NCBI GenBank assembly: GCA_002719955.1
Contig: PBFW01000053.1
Span: 1 to 64,000 of the forward strand
Length of the DNA stretch: 64,000 bases
Source: Deltaproteobacteria bacterium
GTDB lineage: Bacteria > Myxococcota_A > UBA9160 > UBA4427
Reading direction: 5' to 3'
Of the stretch, positions 17,259 through 26,619 are shown piece after piece. The notes under the pieces were generated by a model. It was not told the origin of the DNA. It searched no databases and saw only the letters and a list, made by a program, of their open reading frames with translations. Each line of letters opens with the position of its first letter. The first letter of the stretch is position 1. The translations under genes and the position numbers were made by a program.

Positions 17259-18131
17259 ATGGACTTTGGATATTTCGGATTGAACGTCGGCGCGCTCAAC
17301 AACGCCGACTCGATCGAACGATGCGTTATCGCTTGTGAGCAGCTCGGCTACGAATCGGTCTGGACAGGAGAGCATGTCGTGCTGATCGATCCACACGAAC
17401 CGCCGTCCCCCGTTCCGCCGGAATCGAATTTCGTCGACTCGATCGCGAGCCTCGCTTTCGCCGCGGCGAAGACCGAACGGATCAAGATCGGATCGGGGAT
17501 CATCCTGCTGGCCCAACGCGATCCGATCGTTCTGGCCAAGGAACTCGCGGGCGTCGATGTCCTTTCCAAGGGCCGTCTCCTCTTCGGACTCGGCGTGGGT
17601 TACGTCCCCGGCGAATTCGAAGCACTCGGCATCCCCTACGAAGAACGCGGCGCGCGAACGACGGAGAATATCGAGGTCCTGCGCACGCTCTGGACCCAGG
17701 AAAAGCCCAGCTTCGAAGGTCGATTCACGACATTCTCGGGAATCCAATCCCACCCGATGCCCATCCAGAAGCCGCATCCGCCGATCATCGTCGGCGGAAA
17801 TTCGCCGCCGGCACTGCGCCGCGCGGTCTCCCAGGGCGATGGCTGGTACGGCTTCTTCATGGACGTCGCCGCCGCGGCGGCGATGATTGGTGCGCTCGAG
17901 GAGACGGCCAAGAGCACCGAGCGGCCGGACTTCCTGGGCCGGCTGACGATCACCATCACCCCCCCCGGCCCGATCGATGGCGACACCGCCAAGCGTTATG
18001 AGGACCTGGGCGTTGATCGTCTCGTCATGATGCGGGGCTACCAGGATATGGCTGGGGCCGCGGGCGGGGAAGTCGACGACGCGATCGTGAAATTTCTCGA
18101 GGATCAGGCCCGCGCCTTCGGGATCGGCTGA
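17259..18131 (+). CDS. LLM-class F420-dependent oxidoreductase, TIGR03619-like
   Basis: A 290-residue luciferase-like oxidoreductase. Key stretches are YESVWTGEHVVLI, RIKIGSGIILLAQRDPIVLAKELAGVDVLSKGRLLFGLGVGYVPGEFEALGIPYEERG and HPPIIVGGNSPPALRRAV, which fit the TIGR03619-type F420 family. An AGGA five bases before the ATG sets the start; the long track ORF reading in from the previous gene is spurious. It shares only modest likeness with the LLM protein encoded just upstream, so the two are not a recent tandem duplication. It is followed nine bases later by an enoyl-CoA hydratase, strongly suggesting co-translation. Confidence 0.92.
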   Translation: MDFGYFGLNVGALNNADSIERCVIACEQLGYESVWTGEHVVLIDPHEPPSPVPPESNFVDSIASLAFAAAKTERIKIGSGIILLAQRDPIVLAKELAGVDVLSKGRLLFGLGVGYVPGEFEALGIPYEERGARTTENIEVLRTLWTQEKPSFEGRFTTFSGIQSHPMPIQKPHPPIIVGGNSPPALRRAVSQGDGWYGFFMDVAAAAAMIGALEETAKSTERPDFLGRLTITITPPGPIDGDTAKRYEDLGVDRLVMMRGYQDMAGAAGGEVDDAIVKFLEDQARAFGIG

Positions 18132-18139
18132 CCCGGGAT

Positions 18140-18946
18140 ATGTCGACGATCCTGACGAAGCAGATCGAAGAGGGGGTCGCCCTCGTGACGCTCAACCGCC
18201 CCGAGCGTCGGAATGCGCTCGCCATGGACCTCGTGATCGAGTTGACGGAAGAGATGAAGCGCTTGCGTCACGATCGGGATACGCGCGTGGTCGTCCTGAA
18301 TGGTGCTGGGCAGGGCTTCTGCGCCGGAGCGGATCTGGTCCAGGATGGCGATCGCCCGCCTGGAGCGGAGGGGATGACCGAGCTCGGGTTCATCTACCGC
18401 ATGCAGGAACATATCGCCGAGATGATGATTGCCGTTCACGAGCTTCCGAAGCCCGTGATCGCAGCGGTGCACGGCGCCGCTGTCGGTGGCGGCCTAGCGC
18501 TCGCGCTCGCGAGTGATATGCGCGTTGCGGCGGACACGGCCAAATTCGGCTCCGTCTTCATCAAGGTCGGCCTCTCGTCCTGCGATGTGGGAACGAGTTA
18601 TTTTTTGCCACGGCTCGTCGGTCCCGGACGGGCCTTCGAATTGATGACGACCGGTCGACACTTCGATGCGTCTGAGGCGTTCGAGATGGGACTCGTCCAG
18701 AGCGTCGTTGCCGAGGGGAAAGAGATCGAGAAGGCGCTCGAGACCGCGCGCTTGATCGTTCAAAACAACGAATACGGCGTTTGGATGACGAAATCGGGCA
18801 TGTGGACCAATCTCGATGCGCCGAGTCTTCGACACGCGATGGAACTCGAGAACCGCACACAGGTTCTCGGAACCTTCACCGGAAACATGACGGAGGCGAT
18901 GCAGGCGTTTCGCGAGAAGCGCGATCCGCGCTGGAAGCCGCTCTAG
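18140..18946 (+). CDS. Enoyl-CoA hydratase/isomerase family protein
   Basis: A 268-residue crotonase-family enzyme. NRPERRNALAMDLV, the oxyanion-hole segment GAGQGFCAGADLV, LPKPVIAAVHGAAVGGGLALALASDMRVA and FIKVGLSSCDVGTSYFLPRLVG are all present. As in the other copy of this window, the second catalytic position is not the canonical Glu pair (SSCDVG), so the reaction may differ from simple hydration. C-terminal FREKRDPRWKPL is the family-typical end. It closes the LLM-LLM-ECH operon, with nine bases between it and the upstream gene. Confidence 0.92.
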   Translation: MSTILTKQIEEGVALVTLNRPERRNALAMDLVIELTEEMKRLRHDRDTRVVVLNGAGQGFCAGADLVQDGDRPPGAEGMTELGFIYRMQEHIAEMMIAVHELPKPVIAAVHGAAVGGGLALALASDMRVAADTAKFGSVFIKVGLSSCDVGTSYFLPRLVGPGRAFELMTTGRHFDASEAFEMGLVQSVVAEGKEIEKALETARLIVQNNEYGVWMTKSGMWTNLDAPSLRHAMELENRTQVLGTFTGNMTEAMQAFREKRDPRWKPL

Positions 18947-19115
18947 CGCATGAAGGCCCTTTGCTGGGAGAGAATGCTCAGGCCTTCCCCCGACGAATCG
19001 ACCCGGGCAACATTTCATGCTGGGCGATTCGAGTGGACTCAGCATGAGTCCGCGCTTCGTTCGACCGATCAGAGGGGGCCCTGATCTTCCACCACCCATC
19101 GCGACGAAGGCCAAC

Positions 19116-20924
19116 ATGAACGCCATCCTCATTACGCTCAATGTGATCGTGCTCGCGAGCCTGGCCGCACTCGGCTCCGTATGGTCGCCCGCGCTCTTCG
19201 CATACTTGATCGTGGGGCCCTTCGCGGTCCTGAGCCTCTGGGGGGTTTCGAAGGGCGATATCTCCGCTCGGACGATCTTCGTGACGACGGCTGTCGTCGC
19301 GATCGGGGGGCTTGCGGTCGCGAGCTTCTACCGGCCGGCGGCGATGTACGGCGTCATCCTGGTCGGCCCGATCGTGTTGCTCGGTCTCGTGGATATGCTC
19401 CAGAGGAAACGCGCGCTCCGACGCAACTTTCCGGTTATCGGCCATGTCCGCTATCTCTTCGAGACCGTTCGTCCCGAGATTCAGCAATATTTCGTCGAAT
19501 CCGACATCGATGGTCGGCCCTTCAATCGTGAGGATCGCTCGCTCGTCTATCAACGCGCCAAGGGCGCCCGGGACACCCTTCCCTTTGGAACCCAGCGTGA
19601 TGTCTACGAAGTAGGTTACGAGTGGATCAATCACTCGATCGTGCCCGTTATACCCACGAATTCGCGTCCCCGGGTCCTGATCGGGGAAGGGCGCTGCCAA
19701 AAGCCCTACTCGGCATCGCTCTTGAATATTTCTGCGATGAGTTTTGGTGCCCTCTCGGGCGCTGCGATCGAATCGCTCAACAAGGGGGCCAAGGAGGGCG
19801 GTTTTGCCCATAACACCGGTGAGGGTTCGATCAGTCCCCATCATCTGCATGGAGGTGATCTGATCTGGCAGATAGGCACCGGCTATTTCGGTTGCCGAAA
19901 CGCCGATGGGGGCTTCGACGAGGACTCTTTCTCCGAACGCTCGCAGCTCGATCAAGTCAAGATGATCGAGATCAAGATTTCGCAGGGCGCAAAGCCCGGG
20001 CACGGCGGAATTCTTCCAGCGGCGAAGATCACGCCGGAGGTGTCGGCGATTCGCGGGGTCCCGATGGGCGCCGATGTCGTTTCTCCGCCCGGTCATGGCG
20101 CGTTCTCGACACCCATCGGATTGCTCGAATTCGTCACCAGGCTGCGGGACCTTTCCGGGGGCAAGCCCGTGGGCTTCAAGCTCTGTGTCGGAAAACAGCG
20201 GGAGTTTCTGGCGATCTGTCGGGCGATGCTCGAGACGGGCCTCGTCCCCGACTTCATCACGGTCGATGGTGGCGAGGGGGGAACCGGGGCCGCACCCTTC
20301 GAGTTCTCGAATAGTCTGGGCAGTCCGCTCATCGAGGGACTCACGTTCGTGCACAACGCGTTGGTCGGAATCGGTCTGCGCGACCAGATCAAGATCATCG
20401 CCTCCGGCAGGGTTTCGAGCGGATTCGGGATCGCACGCATGATCGCCCTGGGTGCTGACCTGTGTAATTCGGCACGCGCGATGATGATGTCGATGGGCTG
20501 TATCCAGGCCCGAAGATGTAATACCAACGACTGTCCGGTCGGGATTGCCACCCAGAATCCGGCCCTGACGGGCGGTCTGGTCGTCGAGCAGAAATATCTC
20601 CGTGTTGCGCGTTACCACGGCGAGACCGTTCACGCAGCGATCGATCTGATGGGAGCGGCGGGATTGGCGACGCCGCAGGAACTTCGTCCCTGGCATATCA
20701 TTCGTCGCATCTCGCAGCTCGAGACACGTCATTATGGCGAGATCGTCGAGTTCCTGGAGCCGGGGGCTATATTGCGGGACGAATTGCCTGAGGGATTCGC
20801 GCGCGCGTGGCGGGCGGCCTCGGCGTCGAGCTTCATCTGTGCGGTGAACCCGATCGATGTGGATGGATTTCAACCGGGCCAAACCGGGGACGGGACGCCC
20901 GCCGGAGGCGCGGGCGCCCGCTGA
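19116..20924 (+). CDS. Membrane-anchored FMN-binding glutamate synthase family protein
   Basis: A 602-residue protein with about three N-terminal hydrophobic segments (ILITLNVIVLASLAALG, FAYLIVGPFAVLSLWG, FVTTAVVAIGGLAVASF) followed by the GltS-type TIM barrel. FMN-site and active-site stretches SAMSFGALSGAAIESLNKGAKEGG, KPGHGGILPAAKITPEVSAIRGV, TVDGGEGGTGAAP and IIASGRVSSGFG are conserved, and CNTNDCPVGIATQ supplies the iron-sulfur cysteines. No amidotransferase domain or small subunit is nearby, so it is not a complete GltBD enzyme; the family (for example YerD-like proteins) has unclear activity. The internal ATG is chosen for its AAGG site. Confidence 0.9.
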   Translation: MNAILITLNVIVLASLAALGSVWSPALFAYLIVGPFAVLSLWGVSKGDISARTIFVTTAVVAIGGLAVASFYRPAAMYGVILVGPIVLLGLVDMLQRKRALRRNFPVIGHVRYLFETVRPEIQQYFVESDIDGRPFNREDRSLVYQRAKGARDTLPFGTQRDVYEVGYEWINHSIVPVIPTNSRPRVLIGEGRCQKPYSASLLNISAMSFGALSGAAIESLNKGAKEGGFAHNTGEGSISPHHLHGGDLIWQIGTGYFGCRNADGGFDEDSFSERSQLDQVKMIEIKISQGAKPGHGGILPAAKITPEVSAIRGVPMGADVVSPPGHGAFSTPIGLLEFVTRLRDLSGGKPVGFKLCVGKQREFLAICRAMLETGLVPDFITVDGGEGGTGAAPFEFSNSLGSPLIEGLTFVHNALVGIGLRDQIKIIASGRVSSGFGIARMIALGADLCNSARAMMMSMGCIQARRCNTNDCPVGIATQNPALTGGLVVEQKYLRVARYHGETVHAAIDLMGAAGLATPQELRPWHIIRRISQLETRHYGEIVEFLEPGAILRDELPEGFARAWRAASASSFICAVNPIDVDGFQPGQTGDGTPAGGAGAR

Positions 20925-21003
20925 TCCCCATCGCTCGCCCCGGAATCGGTCGGGGGTGGCGGGGAATCAATGGCTGGAGTCGACCATCCGGCGTCGACTC
21001 GAT

Positions 21004-21504
21004 CTAGGGAAGCGGATCGAGCAGGACTTCCGTTCGATCGTGCTCGATCACGCCCCAATCGCCCATTTCATCCGCTCCGAGTTCGCGCTCGACGACGCGC
21101 AGTCCGCCGTCGCAGAAAACGAAGCGCGTCCACACCCCGCTGTGGTCGGATTCGAATTCGATGAAACTGCCGGTTTCGACATAGGGGGCGATCGGCTCGA
21201 AGAAGCGGGCTATGGCGCGGGCGGGGAGCTCGTCCATCATGCCTTCGCGACCGATACCGCTCACACCGCCTTCGGGCGCTTCGTATACGATCAGATGTTC
21301 ACCGAGCCCGATCACCGAGCGCATCGCTCCCGCGAAGGTCGAGGCGGCCGCGAGTTCGCGGTACGCGGCGGGTTTTTCATGGATGCCACGTGAGATGAAG
21401 GTCGATTCTGTTGGGAACGCTGCCTTGACGGCCGCGACGGCGGCTCGTTCGCTCGCTGCGTCCATTCGGAATTGCGCTTTTTCGATCCAGACGGCGGTTC
21501 CCAT
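21004..21504 (-). CDS. Hypothetical protein
   Basis: A 166-residue cytosolic-looking protein with alternating strands and helices: MGTAVWIEKAQFRMDAASERAAVAAVKAAFP, then STFAGAMRSVIGLGEHLIVYEAPEGG and ETGSFIEFESDHSGVWTRFVFCDGGLRVVERELG. The latter resembles small immunity-like or DUF proteins that sense environment, but I recognise no family. GGAG eight bases before the internal ATG supports that start over the longer track ORF. It lies between the glutamate-synthase-like gene and the kinase-like gene, on the opposite strand. Confidence 0.65.
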   Translation of the reverse strand: MGTAVWIEKAQFRMDAASERAAVAAVKAAFPTESTFISRGIHEKPAAYRELAAASTFAGAMRSVIGLGEHLIVYEAPEGGVSGIGREGMMDELPARAIARFFEPIAPYVETGSFIEFESDHSGVWTRFVFCDGGLRVVERELGADEMGDWGVIEHDRTEVLLDPLP

Positions 21505-21783
21505 CGATTCACTCCGATCCTGGGCCCCGGGATTCAACTCCCGAGGTGTACAAACGGGAGACTCCGCGACAAGGGCTGCGCGGGTCGGCCGGTACCGGAT
21601 CCCTCGGGTCGCCGGTGTCTTGTCTTGAGCCTCGGCTCGAATTTTCTCCTGCCGTCGATCCGAGCGCAGCGGCCCACTACGATTCGGGTCGGATCGACCA
21701 CGCGTTCCCATCACCCGTCGTCGGGGATTGCGGAGAGGGCCATCGATCGTGGCCCGCCGCTCGATCCGGAGGGGAATGAAACG

Positions 21784-23160
21784 ATGCGAGTAGAACTAGA
21801 TGCATTGACGAGAACGGCGCTGCCCGCGCATTGGCAGCAGGCCTTCGAGTGGACGGAACGTCGACTCGGCGGGCGGGTCATCGCGTGGGAAGCCCAGCCC
21901 CGCTGGCGTCCCGCCTGCTTCTTCGAGCTCGAGAAGGAAGACGGCGAGATTCTGCCCCTCTATTGGCGTGGCGCCCGCGGCGAATTCCATTCGAGTACCC
22001 GCCCCTTGGAGCGCGAGATGCGCGTGATTGAAGTCTTCGAGCGCAACGGCATCACGGTTCCTCACCCGCACGGTGTCTGTGAGGATCCGCCGGGATTGCT
22101 GCTCGAAAAGATCCCCGGTCGTTTTGGCCTGGAGACCGCTGATGATGATGCGCATCGCATCAAGGTCCTCGACGAATACCTGACGGAACTCGCGAGGATC
22201 CACACGATTCCGATCGAGGAATTCGAGGCGATTGGCTATCGCCGCCCGGAGAGTCCAGAGGTGAGCTGTCTGGGGGAAACCCTGCTTTTCGAGCGGAGCT
22301 ATCGGGCGACGAAGACGAGGCCGGATCCGATGATCGAGTTCCAACTCGGTTGGTGTAAGCGCAACGTCCCGAGGGAACGCAGCGATCTGTCATTTCTCGT
22401 CTGTGACGGTGGTCAGTTCATGTTTGACGATACCCGGATGACCGGGCTGCTAGATTTCGAACTCGCCTATATCGGAGATTACGCGGCAGATATCGCCAGT
22501 CTAAGGACCCGAAACCTGACCGAGCCCATGCTGATTCCACTCGGTGACATCATGCGTCGCTATGGCGAGATCAGCGGACGCGAGATCGACTTCAGCGTGA
22601 TCGACTACCATACGATTCGATTTGCCTTGATCAACCCGCTCTCGGTCGCCGGGCAGCTGACGGATCCAGTTCCCGAGGCAAACTATGTCCAATATCTTGC
22701 CTGGTATGTCTGCTATGGCCGCTGCGGTCTCGAGGTCATGGCAGCGACGACCGGGACCCAGCTCGATCCGCCGTCGATTCCCGATGAGCGCCCTTCGCGA
22801 CGCTCTCCTGCCATCGAACAATTGACCACCCTACTCGACCCGGGGGCGGTGGGGGAGGATGGCGAGCAAGCCTATCGGCTCGACCGGATGCAGAGAATCG
22901 CTGTCTATCTCGATCGATCGGATCGTCATGGCCCCGCCCTCGAAGCCGAGGACCTCGACGACGTGGCGAAGTTGATGGGCAGGCGCCCATCGACATGGCA
23001 GGAAGCCGACGCTCAGCTCGAGGAGCTCGTCTTCGCCTCCGGGCCCGAGCGGGACGACGAATTCATCCGCTATTTCCATCGCCGACTGTCGAGGGAGGAG
23101 GCGCTTCTCTATCCCGTTCTTCGAGAGCAACAGGATCTGGAGATATCGGTTCTTTCATAG
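21784..23160 (+). CDS. Phosphotransferase (APH/ACAD10-like) family protein
   Basis: A 458-residue protein of the aminoglycoside-phosphotransferase/kinase-like fold. The C-lobe has LLDFELAYIGDYAADIASLRTRN, equivalent to the DFG-like metal segment, and an upstream LSFLVCDGGQFMFDD in place of the usual HGD-x4-N catalytic loop: the His is Cys and the Asn is not obvious. The N-lobe LPLYWRGARGEFHSSTRPLEREMRVIEVFERNG follows the family order. Homologues near acyl-CoA enzymes are often paired with CoA metabolism (ACAD10-like). It is 99 bases upstream of a double CoA transferase on the same strand. Activity is uncertain given the altered loop. Confidence 0.8.
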   Translation: MRVELDALTRTALPAHWQQAFEWTERRLGGRVIAWEAQPRWRPACFFELEKEDGEILPLYWRGARGEFHSSTRPLEREMRVIEVFERNGITVPHPHGVCEDPPGLLLEKIPGRFGLETADDDAHRIKVLDEYLTELARIHTIPIEEFEAIGYRRPESPEVSCLGETLLFERSYRATKTRPDPMIEFQLGWCKRNVPRERSDLSFLVCDGGQFMFDDTRMTGLLDFELAYIGDYAADIASLRTRNLTEPMLIPLGDIMRRYGEISGREIDFSVIDYHTIRFALINPLSVAGQLTDPVPEANYVQYLAWYVCYGRCGLEVMAATTGTQLDPPSIPDERPSRRSPAIEQLTTLLDPGAVGEDGEQAYRLDRMQRIAVYLDRSDRHGPALEAEDLDDVAKLMGRRPSTWQEADAQLEELVFASGPERDDEFIRYFHRRLSREEALLYPVLREQQDLEISVLS

Positions 23161-23259
23161 CCAATGCGACCGCTGTAGCCTTTGGTCCCACGAGGAACCC
23201 GGGTTTCCATCCGTCGATCCACTGACCCCGTTCCATGGAAGAAGGAAGTCGAAGAGAGC

Positions 23260-25647
23260 ATGCCGAACGAATCCCCCCTTTCCGGTCTTCGCGTCGTCGA
23301 CCTCGCCGATGAGAAGGGTGAGCTCGCCGGTCGCATCCTGGGCGATTTCGGTGCCGAGGTCGTCCGCGTCGAAGGGCCGAGCGGCGCCCGCTCGCGAAGT
23401 CTTCCTCCCTTCGACGCCGAGGGCCGAAGCCTTTATTTCGCCTCTCGCAACTCGAATAAGCTCGGGCTGGTGCTAGATCTGGATGTCGAACTCGATCGCG
23501 ATAAGCTGATCGATCTGCTCGCTCGCGCCGATGTATTGATCGAATCGGAGAAGCCCGGCCGCATGGCGGAGCTTGGGCTCGATCCGGCGGCGCTCTCGGA
23601 GCGCTTTCCCCATCTGATCGTTCTTTCGATCTCGGATTTCGGGCAGACGGGTCCCTATCGCGACTGGGCCGCAACGGATTCGACGATGGGTGCCATCAGC
23701 GGGATGCAATTCAAGGCGGGGGTCGCGGCACGCGAGCCGCTCATCCCCCCCGCCGCCCTGTCCTATGACATCGCGGGTATCATGGGCGCCTACTCCGCCA
23801 TGGTCGCCTACTACCAGCGCGAACGAACGGGTTGGGGTCAGACGATCGATCTATCCGTGCTCGAGGCGGTGGCCCAGCAGACCGATTGGTCCTTTTCCAA
23901 CGGTTCGATGAACGAAGCGAAGAGCATCGACGCCCCGCAGACGCGTGTGGGCTCGGGGCCCGTTTATCCGATCTTCCCCTGCAAGGGTGGATACGTTCGA
24001 TTGGTCATGATGGCGCCGCGTCAATGGCACGCGATGCGCGCGTGGCTGGGCGAGCCCGACTATCTCCAGGATCCGATCTACGATTCCTTCCTCGGGCGAA
24101 TGCAGATTCTCGATGCGTTGGCTGTTGTGATCGGCGATCTCTTCGAGACGATGACCCACGAAGAGGTCTCCTTCGAAGCCCAGAAGCGCGGCATCGTCTG
24201 CACTCCGGTTCTCGCGCCGAACGAGGTCATCGACAACGACCACTTCAAGTCGCGCGGGACCTTCGTCGACGCGGAATACGCCCCGGGTGCATCCGGCCCG
24301 ATCGCCTCCGGTTTCTTCGAACTCGATCGCGAACGGATGGGCTATCGCATGCGGCCACCCGCCCTCGGGGAACACGCGAGTCGGATCGAAGCCGATTTCT
24401 GGTCGGATCCGCGTCCCGCACCCCTGGGCGCTCGCCCGGACCCCTCGCGTCCCTTCGAAGGATTGCGGGTTCTTGATTTCGGAATCGGTGGTGTGGGTGT
24501 CGAGGCGGCTCGTTTCTTTGCGGATTACGGAGCCGATGTGATCAAGATAGAGAGTCGGACCTATCCCGACTTTATTCGTGTGGTGATGTCGACGGAGATG
24601 AGTGGTTCCTTCGCTTCCTCGAATCGCTCGAAACGTGGATTCGGTGTCAATCTCAAGACGCCGGAAGGGGTGGCGCTGCTACACGAACTCGCCAAGCAGA
24701 GCGACGTCGTGACCGAGAATGGTTCGACCGGAATGATGAGCGCGATGGGTGTGGGCTACGAAGAGCTTTCGACAACGAATCCCGAGATCATCCTGGCGAG
24801 TAGCCAGCTCCTAGGCGATCACGGCGTCTGGTCGAATTGGATCGGCTATGGCCCCAGCACCCAGCCCATCGGCGGACTCGTCTACCTTTGGGACTATCCC
24901 GAAGAGGGGCTGCCGGCGGGGGGGACCTCGATTTTTCCGGATCATCTAGCGGGGCGCCTGCTCTCGATCACGGCGCTCGCGGGCCTCATTCGGCGGCTTC
25001 GGACCGGCAAAGGAGGGCACGCCTCCGTCGCTCAGGCCGAGGGCGTGGTGAATATGCTCGGCACCCAGATGCTCAAGGCGGGGCTCGATCCGGGCAGCGT
25101 TCAGCCGCGTGGGAACCGAAACGAACGCGGCGCGCCCTGGGGTTCCTATCCCTGTGCTGGCGAGGATCAGTGGGTCGCGATCACGGTGCGAGACGACCTG
25201 GATTGGAAGCGGCTCTGCGCTGCGCTCGGAGAACCCGAGTGGGCTCAGGCCGAGCAATACTCGACCACTGAAGGTCGTTTCGCCGCCCACGACGAAATCG
25301 ATCAGAAGCTGATCGAGTGGACCCGGAGCACAGCCAAGCGAACTGTGACGGCGACATTGCAGATGTTCGGTGTGCCCGCGGCGCCGATGTATACGGCCTC
25401 GGATCAGCTTGCTGATCCCCATTTCCAGGTGCGGGGTTTTCCGCGTTGGGTCGACCAGCAGGGGTTGGGATGGATGGCTTTCGAGGGGCCCGCTTTCCAT
25501 ACGACCGGCATGCAGGACATCACGCTCTTCGAAGCCCCACTCATCGGTGAGCATACCCGGGAGATCGCGAGTGGCGTGATGGATCTCGATGAGAAGGCGA
25601 TCGAAGAACTGATCGCCGAGGGTATTCTAGAGGTGACCGAGGACTAG
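23260..25647 (+). CDS. Double-domain CaiB/BaiF CoA transferase
   Basis: A 795-residue protein made of two class III CoA-transferase domains in tandem. Domain 1 (about 1-395) opens PLSGLRVVDLADEKGELAGRILGDFGAEVVRVEGP; domain 2 (about 405-795) opens FEGLRVLDFGIGGVGVEAARFFADYGADVIKIES. In each half the spot that carries the catalytic Asp in formyl-CoA transferase reads Glu (SVLEAV and AQAEGVV), unlike the single-domain copy near the left of this window, which keeps Asp. Active enzymes of this family are interlocked dimers, so a fused form could be a self-contained pseudo-dimer. GAAGGAAG-type ribosome site upstream; the kinase-like gene precedes it. Confidence 0.92.
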   Translation: MPNESPLSGLRVVDLADEKGELAGRILGDFGAEVVRVEGPSGARSRSLPPFDAEGRSLYFASRNSNKLGLVLDLDVELDRDKLIDLLARADVLIESEKPGRMAELGLDPAALSERFPHLIVLSISDFGQTGPYRDWAATDSTMGAISGMQFKAGVAAREPLIPPAALSYDIAGIMGAYSAMVAYYQRERTGWGQTIDLSVLEAVAQQTDWSFSNGSMNEAKSIDAPQTRVGSGPVYPIFPCKGGYVRLVMMAPRQWHAMRAWLGEPDYLQDPIYDSFLGRMQILDALAVVIGDLFETMTHEEVSFEAQKRGIVCTPVLAPNEVIDNDHFKSRGTFVDAEYAPGASGPIASGFFELDRERMGYRMRPPALGEHASRIEADFWSDPRPAPLGARPDPSRPFEGLRVLDFGIGGVGVEAARFFADYGADVIKIESRTYPDFIRVVMSTEMSGSFASSNRSKRGFGVNLKTPEGVALLHELAKQSDVVTENGSTGMMSAMGVGYEELSTTNPEIILASSQLLGDHGVWSNWIGYGPSTQPIGGLVYLWDYPEEGLPAGGTSIFPDHLAGRLLSITALAGLIRRLRTGKGGHASVAQAEGVVNMLGTQMLKAGLDPGSVQPRGNRNERGAPWGSYPCAGEDQWVAITVRDDLDWKRLCAALGEPEWAQAEQYSTTEGRFAAHDEIDQKLIEWTRSTAKRTVTATLQMFGVPAAPMYTASDQLADPHFQVRGFPRWVDQQGLGWMAFEGPAFHTTGMQDITLFEAPLIGEHTREIASGVMDLDEKAIEELIAEGILEVTED

Positions 25648-25672
25648 CCATTCGCGCCTGGTCCTAAAGCGG

Positions 25673-26461
25673 TCAAATTCCGGCGAGATCCAGATCCAGG
25701 TTCGCGCTCGTGATGCCACCGTGGATATCCATGACGGACCCCGTGACGTAGCCGCTGGCCGGCGACGCCAGGTAGAGAGCGCCGAGGGCGATATCCTCCG
25801 GTTCGCCGAGTCGCTTGAGCGGCGTCGCGTCGACCATCGCCTTGTGAACGGTCTTGTTCGTCAGCACGGTCTCGAGTGCAGAAGTCGCTGTGGAACCGAC
25901 CGCGATCGCGTTGACACGGATCTTTGGCGCGAGATCTTCGGCTAGCAATTTCGTGAAATGGGTCATTGCGGCCTTCGCCGTTCCGTAGGCGGTGAAGCCC
26001 TTGCCGGTCATCTGGCCGATCGAGGATGAAATATTCACGATCGCTCCGCCACGCTCGGCCATATGCGGCACCGCCGCCTTCGAGAGCGAGAAGGCCGTCG
26101 TCACGTTAAAATGGAAGGCACCCGCGAATTCCTTTTCGGTCGTTTTCAGAAAATCCTTGGGCATCGATCCGCCGACATTATTGATGACGATATCGATGCG
26201 GCCGAACTCATCGGCCGCTCGCTGGGTGAAAATTTCGAGGTTTTCGGTCTTCGCGGCGTTGCATTGCACGACGAGGGCACGACGGCCGAGCTTGCGAATT
26301 TCTTCGGCGACCGCTTCGAGTTCCTCGACACTGCGCGCGGCCAGCGCGACATCGGCGCCATTCTCCGCGAGGGCGAGGGCGGTGGCGCGGCCGATGCCGC
26401 GGCCCGCGCCGGTCACGAGGGCTACTTGATCATCGATTCGGAAGCGGTCGAGAATGGGCAT
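25673..26461 (-). CDS. Short-chain dehydrogenase/reductase (classical)
   Basis: A 262-residue classical SDR. TGAGRGIGRA binds the cofactor, DIVINNVGGSMP is a variant of the NNAG motif, and the catalytic Ser and Tyr-x3-Lys sit in VNISSSIGQMTGKGFTAYGTAKAAM. PLKRLGEPEDIALGALYLASPASGYVTGSVMDIHGG is the usual C-terminal signature. Probably NAD(P)H-dependent 3-oxoacyl or hydroxysteroid type. It faces the double CoA-transferase gene 25 bases away, convergently, and is divergent from a second SDR. Confidence 0.92.
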   Translation of the reverse strand: MPILDRFRIDDQVALVTGAGRGIGRATALALAENGADVALAARSVEELEAVAEEIRKLGRRALVVQCNAAKTENLEIFTQRAADEFGRIDIVINNVGGSMPKDFLKTTEKEFAGAFHFNVTTAFSLSKAAVPHMAERGGAIVNISSSIGQMTGKGFTAYGTAKAAMTHFTKLLAEDLAPKIRVNAIAVGSTATSALETVLTNKTVHKAMVDATPLKRLGEPEDIALGALYLASPASGYVTGSVMDIHGGITSANLDLDLAGI

Positions 26462-26619
26462 GGCGCCAGTCTAGCGCCGCGGATGGGGGCTGCAGCCGAG
26501 TGTCGATTCCGACGGGCAGCGGGCGGGCGCGCGGCTAGACTCGATCCACCGGCCGATGGAGCCCGGGCGGAGAAGCCCGGACCCTGCCTCGGGACGGCGA
26601 GCGAATGAGGGAGATCTTC

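Noticed and set aside
18978-20882. 634-residue minus-strand ORF
   Set aside because: Antisense to the glutamate-synthase-like gene, rich in Arg/His/Asp with no domain; high-GC genes commonly leave such long shadow frames.
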